Positions 58,601-64,000 of a stretch of 64,000 nucleotides of DNA are shown here, one piece after another. The notes under the pieces were generated by a model. That model was not told the DNA's origin, made no database searches, and saw nothing but the letters and a program-made list of their open reading frames with translations. Source of the stretch: Amyelois transitella (lineage: Eukaryota; Arthropoda; Insecta; Lepidoptera; Pyralidae); contig NC_083522.1 in NCBI RefSeq assembly GCF_032362555.1, forward strand, positions 5,434,001 to 5,498,000, in the 5' to 3' direction. Numbering within the stretch: the stretch's first letter is position 1; each line of letters opens with the position of its first letter. Position numbers and translations under genes: made by a program.

Positions 58601-60260
58601 AACAATTATGTATATAAAATTAGCGAAAAATCAGGAATATATCACTCAAATTCTAATTTGTCTTTTACATTACCTAAGTTCTTAAATTTAAGACCATAAA
58701 TCTATCTTATGGAAGCACTAAGGAATTTGTATTTTGCGGTACAAAACTAAAACATATTTACATGATTCTCTATGGCGACAGCTAAACACGCCTATTCTAT
58801 TTATTTCAACCTAGTCTAGTCTGGCCGAACCGTAACAGGTTGCCTTAAGTATTAGCAATTTGTTCACATAATAATGATTCAAAGGACGTATGGAATCTGT
58901 CATAATTTATTAAGATATCTTTTGAATGTTATAAGTAATCAGATATGGTAAGAAAAACTTACTAAGATTATGAAGTAATGACTCGGCGTAATATTTTAAT
59001 TTGCTAAATATTTTTTATTAATTATTATGCAACGCGTACTCTGCTGAAATATTTCTTAAAATGCAGGGAATAGTCGTTTAAAGTTTTTTACATGATACTT
59101 ATTTTAAATATTTTTTCTGCTCACGTAATACCATGCTCACGCTTTTACTATTATTGACAAAATATTGCTTATATATGAATTTATGTTTAATGAGGAACTG
59201 ACGGATTAGTTAATTGCTAAAAAGTTTCAAAGTAATTTGGACATAAACAGTGCACACATTTATTATGCATTCTTGAAATTTAATAGTTCATTTGTAACTT
59301 TCGATTCAATAGGCATGATAAATTTTAATTGTAATTTATTTTTGTTTATCTTTTGTCAATCATAAAAATATGTTTACGGAAAGTCACGTCAAATTTATCC
59401 TACGAGTATATGGGTAATGAAGAATTTTTTTTTATTAATGCATTTTATCATACATAATACTTAATAATTATGTATGATTGCACATTATCAAATCTTGATA
59501 AATAATACAAATGCCTTTATTTGGGTAGTTATAACATACAAACATAAAATCACGTGTCTTTCGTTGAGGGATAGGCAGAGACCACATTTTTCCACTTTTC
59601 ACGATTTGTGCACATTTTTTTATATGTTATAAATCGTAATTGTATTGATATTAATAACTTGGGTCAAACATTTTGTTACCATGCTCTTAAAAAATACATT
59701 GTACAATAAATAGTTTAAACAAAATAAATAATCACAAAGTTTTGATATCTGTACAAATATAGCTACAGATAAGCAAACATAACGTTATCTAAGGGGTAAT
59801 TAAGGCAAATGTTGATTGGATATCACAAAACGTTTTACTAAAAGCTATAATTAAACATGGCGTGCATGAAATTGGAACTTCGGTTGTGGGCAAATTGTTT
59901 CCAACAAACTTTGATCTTTTAATTTGTATGTTGGGGTGAGAACATACTTCTATTCCATAATTACTACATGTACGTACATGAGATGGAAAATAAGCCATAC
60001 AATTTTTTAATAATCCTTCTACTTCAATTTTGAAAATGGATTGCGCTCTCTTTGTCCGTATCACAAAATATGTCTATGCCATAACAAATATAAAAATTGA
60101 CGTACGACGTCTACGGTCTTGATTTTCTTTCCAATATGGATCAGTCGACAGACCAGTCCATCAATCAGTCTTCAAGCCATTGATGAAAGCATCAACATTC
60201 GATGTCTGCTGGACACGCGTGATAATGAAATGATGAAGCATTCAGTCGTCTCTAAAGGGT
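55615..60260. other. Long AT-rich intergenic interval
   Basis: No supported gene in 4.6 kb. About 56503-56560 carries GTCTGCCCTAATAGGGATG and ATTATGTATGT, a faint retroposon tail. 59534-59609 is a LINE-tail fragment. A 12-bp stem pairs 59447-59458 with 59467-59478. Open frames at 56218-56460, 58065-58391 and 59789-60064 have no protein-like pattern. The right end is the 3' flank of the minus-strand sulfotransferase. Confidence 0.5.
59534..59609 (-). mobile_element. LINE 3'-end fragment
   Basis: ACATACAAACATAAAATCAC followed by GGGATAGGCAGAGACCAC and CCACTTTTCACGATTTGTGC is the reverse complement of the 61025-61100 tail in diverged form, with the decayed simple-repeat end on the left. Confidence 0.5.
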
Positions 60261-63200
60261 TCATCCCTTGGTCTCTGTGTCCTCTTGGACTACGTCGTAA
60301 TAATTGTGCACGGTGTAGTTGAAGAGTAAGAAGTCGTTTCTGGAACAAGTTATATTATTTTATTATTTACTAGCTTACGTCCGCTTGAATTGAAAGCGTA
60401 TTTCCTTCTTTGTACTCTACACGTATGCTATCTATATGTATGCAAAAAAGTAGGTAGCAAACACTTTCGCGTTTATAAACTTGCTTTTACCCGCAGTTTC
60501 GCCCGCGTAAGTTAAGGGCCATCTACAAAAAGCGACGAATTTAAATGGGGATGAAAGGTATCCTGTGCCCTTCTCTAGACTCTTAATTATATTTTGATAT
60601 TTCAAAAAGGTTTATTCAACAGATAACCCATGAAGAGGTAACAATCAAACAAATAAACTCGCTTAAATTTTGAAAAGAAAAAGATTGAGTGGAGTTTTCT
60701 TCACTGCCGGAATCACACGACTTAATTTTATATTATACACTCATTTGAACGTGAGATTAACACTCAATTATCTTGCTGACTACGAGAAACCTACTTTCAT
60801 AATTTTATAGCAAACTAGAGAAGAAGGATGAATGAAAACAGGTTGACTAAGCAGATATACAAGGAGAGTGTGGAGAGAAAGGTCGGGGTGGGAAGACCTA
60901 GACGAACATATCTTGATCAAATTAAGGACGTCCTGGTGAAGGGTCAGGTCAAAAGTGCCCGAAACCGCCGAGCTTGCATGAAGAGAGTTATGAATGTGGA
61001 TGAAGCAAAGGAAGTATGCAGGGATCGTGGCAAGTGGAAAGAGGTAGTCTTTGCCTACCCCTCCGGGAAAGAGGCGTGAGTTTATGTATGTATGTATGTA
61101 TGTAGAGAAGGTGTACTTATAGGTACTTACTTATACAAGTTGTAGAGGCCGTCGAGCTGTTTCCTCGTGAGGCGTGAGTATAGATGGTTCATGTTGTGCA
61201 ATGTGTTGGTGCCTTTACCGCTGTTGCGCCACTCAGGCTTGACCACGTCTTGGAGACGAGCTAGCTGTATCAGGAAGCGTTGGTCCTCCTGTAATTTTAT
61301 ATGAATTTGAGAACATACATACATATTATCACGTCTATATCCCTTGCGGGGTAGACAGAACCAACAGTCTTGAAAAGACTGAAAGGACACCTATGGAAAA
61401 GAGATGGGGTCGTCCTAATCTTTAGTGCCGGGAACTACACGGCATGAAATTGATAAAGTAAATTGAATTTAAAAATGGATGATCTGCGGTCTAATACAAG
61501 AACATGTATGTCTTAACTTACCTCGTTACTCTGTCTATTCGGTTAACGGGAGAGAAAACATAAGATGGGCCTTGTCGACTTTAGTAACATGAAGGATGGG
61601 ATGTGATGAGAAATGTATTGACCTATGGATAGGACTAATGGAAGAAGGATCTTATTCATGTCCTACTGCTGAAGAAATGTCTCGCCCCATTTTGCTGAGC
61701 AGTGACATAAGACTGCTATTTTTGTGTTGTAATTACTTTAATTCTTTTGGAATCAAAGCAAAACATTGAAGGATGCATCTGACATACCTACATAATCATT
61801 ATTATACGGCCAAATTCCACATCATGAACTGACTCCAAAATAAGTGACAAGACTTATTGTTCTTAATTCAAAGAAGAATTTGGCTGAATTACTTTATCGT
61901 ACTTGGTTCCGTTAATTGTGTGTCCGAATAGATTTAACAGCATTCCCAACGTGATTAGAATTCCTGTCATTGAGTATTCGGCTCGTGCAACATAGGTACT
62001 ACGACTAGTGGCATACAGGCATTGATAACGGTCGCATTCAATGTATTTTATAGTACGTGATTTAAGAACAACATAAAAACTTCTGGTTTATCTTATTATA
62101 GCATTTGGAGAAGAAAAAAAATAGAGATATAAAAATGCAAGTATAAAATTATTGAGTTGTGTTCACGATTTAACGTTGTACTTTATTGATACTATTTATC
62201 TAAGTATTATAAAATATTCTGCAAAAGTTTATATCTTCATTAAAAAAAAAATTAGGTTTAAACACAACGTTTTTCGATGTGGCCAATAGGTAACAAACGC
62301 ACGCATACTCAGAATTTGGGTACCTATTGTTTGTATGTTAAAGATTGGAGTTTTAAAAAAAATTAAACAGTAGTTTTTATTAAATTTTTCCTCTGTTCGT
62401 TTTTGATAATATTTAGGTATCCTTTTTCTGTATTCTAATGTTGACTCAGATAATTTTATGATGTTACTTAGTGTAAGTGTTACCTACTTAGGTAGTTTGT
62501 TTTAGGGTATGTATTTTATATTTTACTGGTATTCTTTAAAAAGCCGCCTGCATAACTCTGCCTGCATTCCATTCCACATCGGCGACCTCTATTTTGTGCC
62601 GATAGGCCGACCTCTTGAGCAATGCGATGGAGGTGTCAGTATGACAAATAAGTGGTTAACAGGTGGTTACCTAACATCAAGTTACTATCTTATTAGGTGG
62701 TAGAATGCGCAACTTAACATGTAAATATATCTACTTACTTAGTGTAATATTTTTAAAAGATTTCTTTGTGGTGTTGCAAAAACTTAATAGGAGTACCTAC
62801 CTATTAAGTCATTCTAAGTATAGAATGACTTTTATTCTACTTTGCTGATCTTGTAACGAAGAAAAAACATACTACCTATCTGCCAGCCGTTTCCCTCCAC
62901 TCATAGATTGTAAGAGTTAATCAAGGGATAGGCTAATAAACTTTGCAATCATCTCATATAGATGAGATTCCGAGATAGTTCCATCATTGAGCTAACCTTC
63001 GAGCTTTAGCTAGATAATTGTTGCATACATACATATATTTAGTCACGTCTATAACCCTTACGGGATAGACAAAGTCAACAGTCTTGAAGAGACTAATAGG
63101 CCACGTTCAGCTTTTTGGCTTGATGTTAGAATTGAGATTCAAATAGTGACAGGTTGCCCATCGCCTAAAAGAAGAATCCCAAGTTGATAAGCCTATCCCG

Positions 63201-63493
63201 TAGTCGCGTTTTACGACATCCATGGGAAAGAGATGGAGTGGTTCTATTCTCTTAGATAATTGTTACTTAAATGTTTCATTGAATACTTCTAAATAAAGGC
63301 AAAAACTTACGTCTAATGTTTCAAACTTCAAAATCACGTCGAAGTTAAACTTGCAAGGCGTACAAAACCGTGAGTAAGGCGTCCAATGCATGTCTAACAT
63401 CCTCTTTGCTTTCCACTCGTCCAGAACATAAGCTACGAACTCTTCGAACACGGGATACCTCTCTTTGGGCGCGGGTTCGTCGCCGCTGAGTAA
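60261..63493 (-). CDS. Carbohydrate (chondroitin-type) sulfotransferase, C-terminal part
   Basis: Three minus-strand exons join in frame: 63493-63311, 61288-61131 and 60339-60261 (TGA at 60263-60261). They give the last 139 residues; the rest lies beyond the right edge. The text is typical of the Golgi sulfotransferase-2 family (CHST8-14): RYPVFEEFVAYVLDEW, DMHWTPYSRFCTPCKFNFDV, ILKFETLD, then the C-terminal YSRLTRKQLDGLYNLYKNDF and LLFNYTVHNYY. These enzymes move sulfate from PAPS to N-acetylgalactosamine or related sugars. The PAPS-binding loops, transmembrane anchor and start codon are not in the window. Last-exon residues DVVQEDTETKG form a short hydrophilic tail. Retroposon copies press closely around the middle exon. 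The exact family member cannot be told from this part. Confidence 0.88.
60794..61104 (+). mobile_element. 5'-truncated LINE with (TATG)n tail
   Basis: Plus-strand codons from 60828 to the TGA at 61077-61079 give 83 residues, among them NRLTKQIYKESVERK, GRPRRTYLDQIKDVL and EVCRDRGKWKEVVFAYPSG. This is the extreme C terminus that follows the reverse transcriptase in many insect LINEs of RTE-like type (GRPR..W.D.I...... A...DR..W). The 3' untranslated region is only a few bases and runs into a TATG repeat at 61081-61103. It lies in the last intron of the sulfotransferase, opposite in strand. It is the best copy in the window; related fragments are at 5553, 47895 and 59534. Confidence 0.75.
61314..61446 (-). 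repeat. SINE with internal deletion, next to a sulfotransferase exon
   Basis: ACATACATACATATTATCAC, CCCTTGCGGGGTAGACAGAA and CAGTCTTGAAAAGACTGAAA give the 3' part. The copy then jumps to GGAAAAGAGATGGGGTCGTC and ends GTGCCGGGAACTACACGGCA. The middle third is missing. Its simple-repeat tail ends 25 bases from the exon at 61288. Confidence 0.8.
62893..62993 (+). repeat. Decayed SINE fragment
   Basis: ATAGATTGTAAGAGTTAATC, AAGGGATAGGCTAATAAACT and TTCCATCATTGAGCTAACC align to the middle of the SINE in plus orientation with many changes. It lies in the sulfotransferase intron. Confidence 0.45.
63024..63252 (-). repeat. Nearly full-length SINE in sulfotransferase intron
   Basis: GCATACATACATATATTTAG (tail complement), CACGTCTATAACCCTTACGG, CTTGATGTTAGAATTGAGAT and CCATGGGAAAGAGATGGAGT are in order. 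The 5' TGCCGTGTGG end is missing. It ends 58 bases from the exon at 63311. Confidence 0.8.
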
Positions 63494-64000
63494 CTGGAAA
63501 CAGGAATATGGTGCAGGTTAAAGAACGGTTCCGTTAGGGGCAACCACATAACACAGAGATGGGCAACATTATAAAAAGGTATGCGACATGTGACAGTAAC
63601 GCTACTACCTTGCAACCGTATATCTGTTCCGAATATAATTAGCGGTAGAGAGGCAGGAATATTAAAGGTATTCCAAGTCTTCCAAGCTTTCAAATCGAGA
63701 CTAATATTGATGAAATTTAGTATGAACATATTTATTTCCTGAGGTTAACAAACATATATGTTTTTTAGAAAAAGCACCATATAGCCTATAGCCTGCTTTT
63801 TCAAACTCTAGGAACTCGAGGAATCCTAGGATCGAATAATATCTGACGCTAAAAGTTTAGTAGTGGATAAAGCGAACATCTGTACAAATGGACAATTGTT
63901 TTATTTCCCATATTTAAGTAATTATTTGTCTATTTGCGTTGCGGTTTATTTCGGAACTGTACTCTTAGGTCATAAGATATATCCGCATGCACATGTTCTA
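63494..64000 (-). other. Intron of the sulfotransferase gene, running off the window
   Basis: No further sulfotransferase exon is visible on the minus strand here. The sequence is AT-rich with no repeat recognised. Confidence 0.5.

Overview
The window reads as a piece of a moth or butterfly (Lepidoptera) nuclear genome. It is AT-rich. Genes have short exons with GTAAGT-type donors, and introns of a few hundred bases to about 1.5 kb. Intergenic space is full of retroposon families that look lepidopteran: a SINE with an (ATGT)n tail, non-LTR retrotransposon 3' ends, and Helitron-like units ending in CTAG. Gene identities were read by eye from spliced translations. No database search was possible.

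Layout, left to right. 1-113 (+) is the last 36 codons of an unidentified gene entering from the left. 4377-6623 (+) is a cytochrome b561 domain protein (CYB561D2 type). 6.6-12.5 kb is gene-poor, with SINE fragments and a decayed transposon-like ORF. 12519-14184 (+) is proteasome subunit alpha type-4, followed by 15057-18102 (+), the ER Qc-SNARE USE1. A decayed piggyBac-like element lies at 18.3-19.1 kb. 20681-22694 (-) is the peptide-amidating lyase PAL. 23098-23874 (-) is a small secreted six-cysteine peptide gene made of three tiny exons, which no single long open frame reveals. 25770-28889 (-) is a secreted DM4/12-domain protein. 29168-31072 (+) is an intronless 634-residue protein with ASH/MSP-like stretches.

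31-42.8 kb has no convincing coding gene. It holds a non-LTR reverse transcriptase fragment, two Helitron-like repeats and a possible untranslated exon. 42859-47809 (+) is a nine-exon RING-coiled-coil-NHL protein (thin/NHL-1 type). 50091-51578 (-) is a Rab19/Rab43-type GTPase. 52595-55570 (+) is PIGK, the catalytic subunit of GPI transamidase. 60261-63493 (-) holds the last three exons of a carbohydrate sulfotransferase whose start lies beyond the right edge.

Functional links are loose. PAL and the secreted peptide gene are neighbours that both belong to the secretory pathway, as do USE1, PIGK, the Rab and the sulfotransferase. Nothing indicates an operon-like unit. The points most worth following are the small cysteine-rich peptide gene, the shared 3' tail of the abundant SINE and a LINE fragment in the same window, the sulfotransferase exon hemmed in by retroposons, the CRSS C terminus of the Rab, and several perfect hairpins and palindromes.
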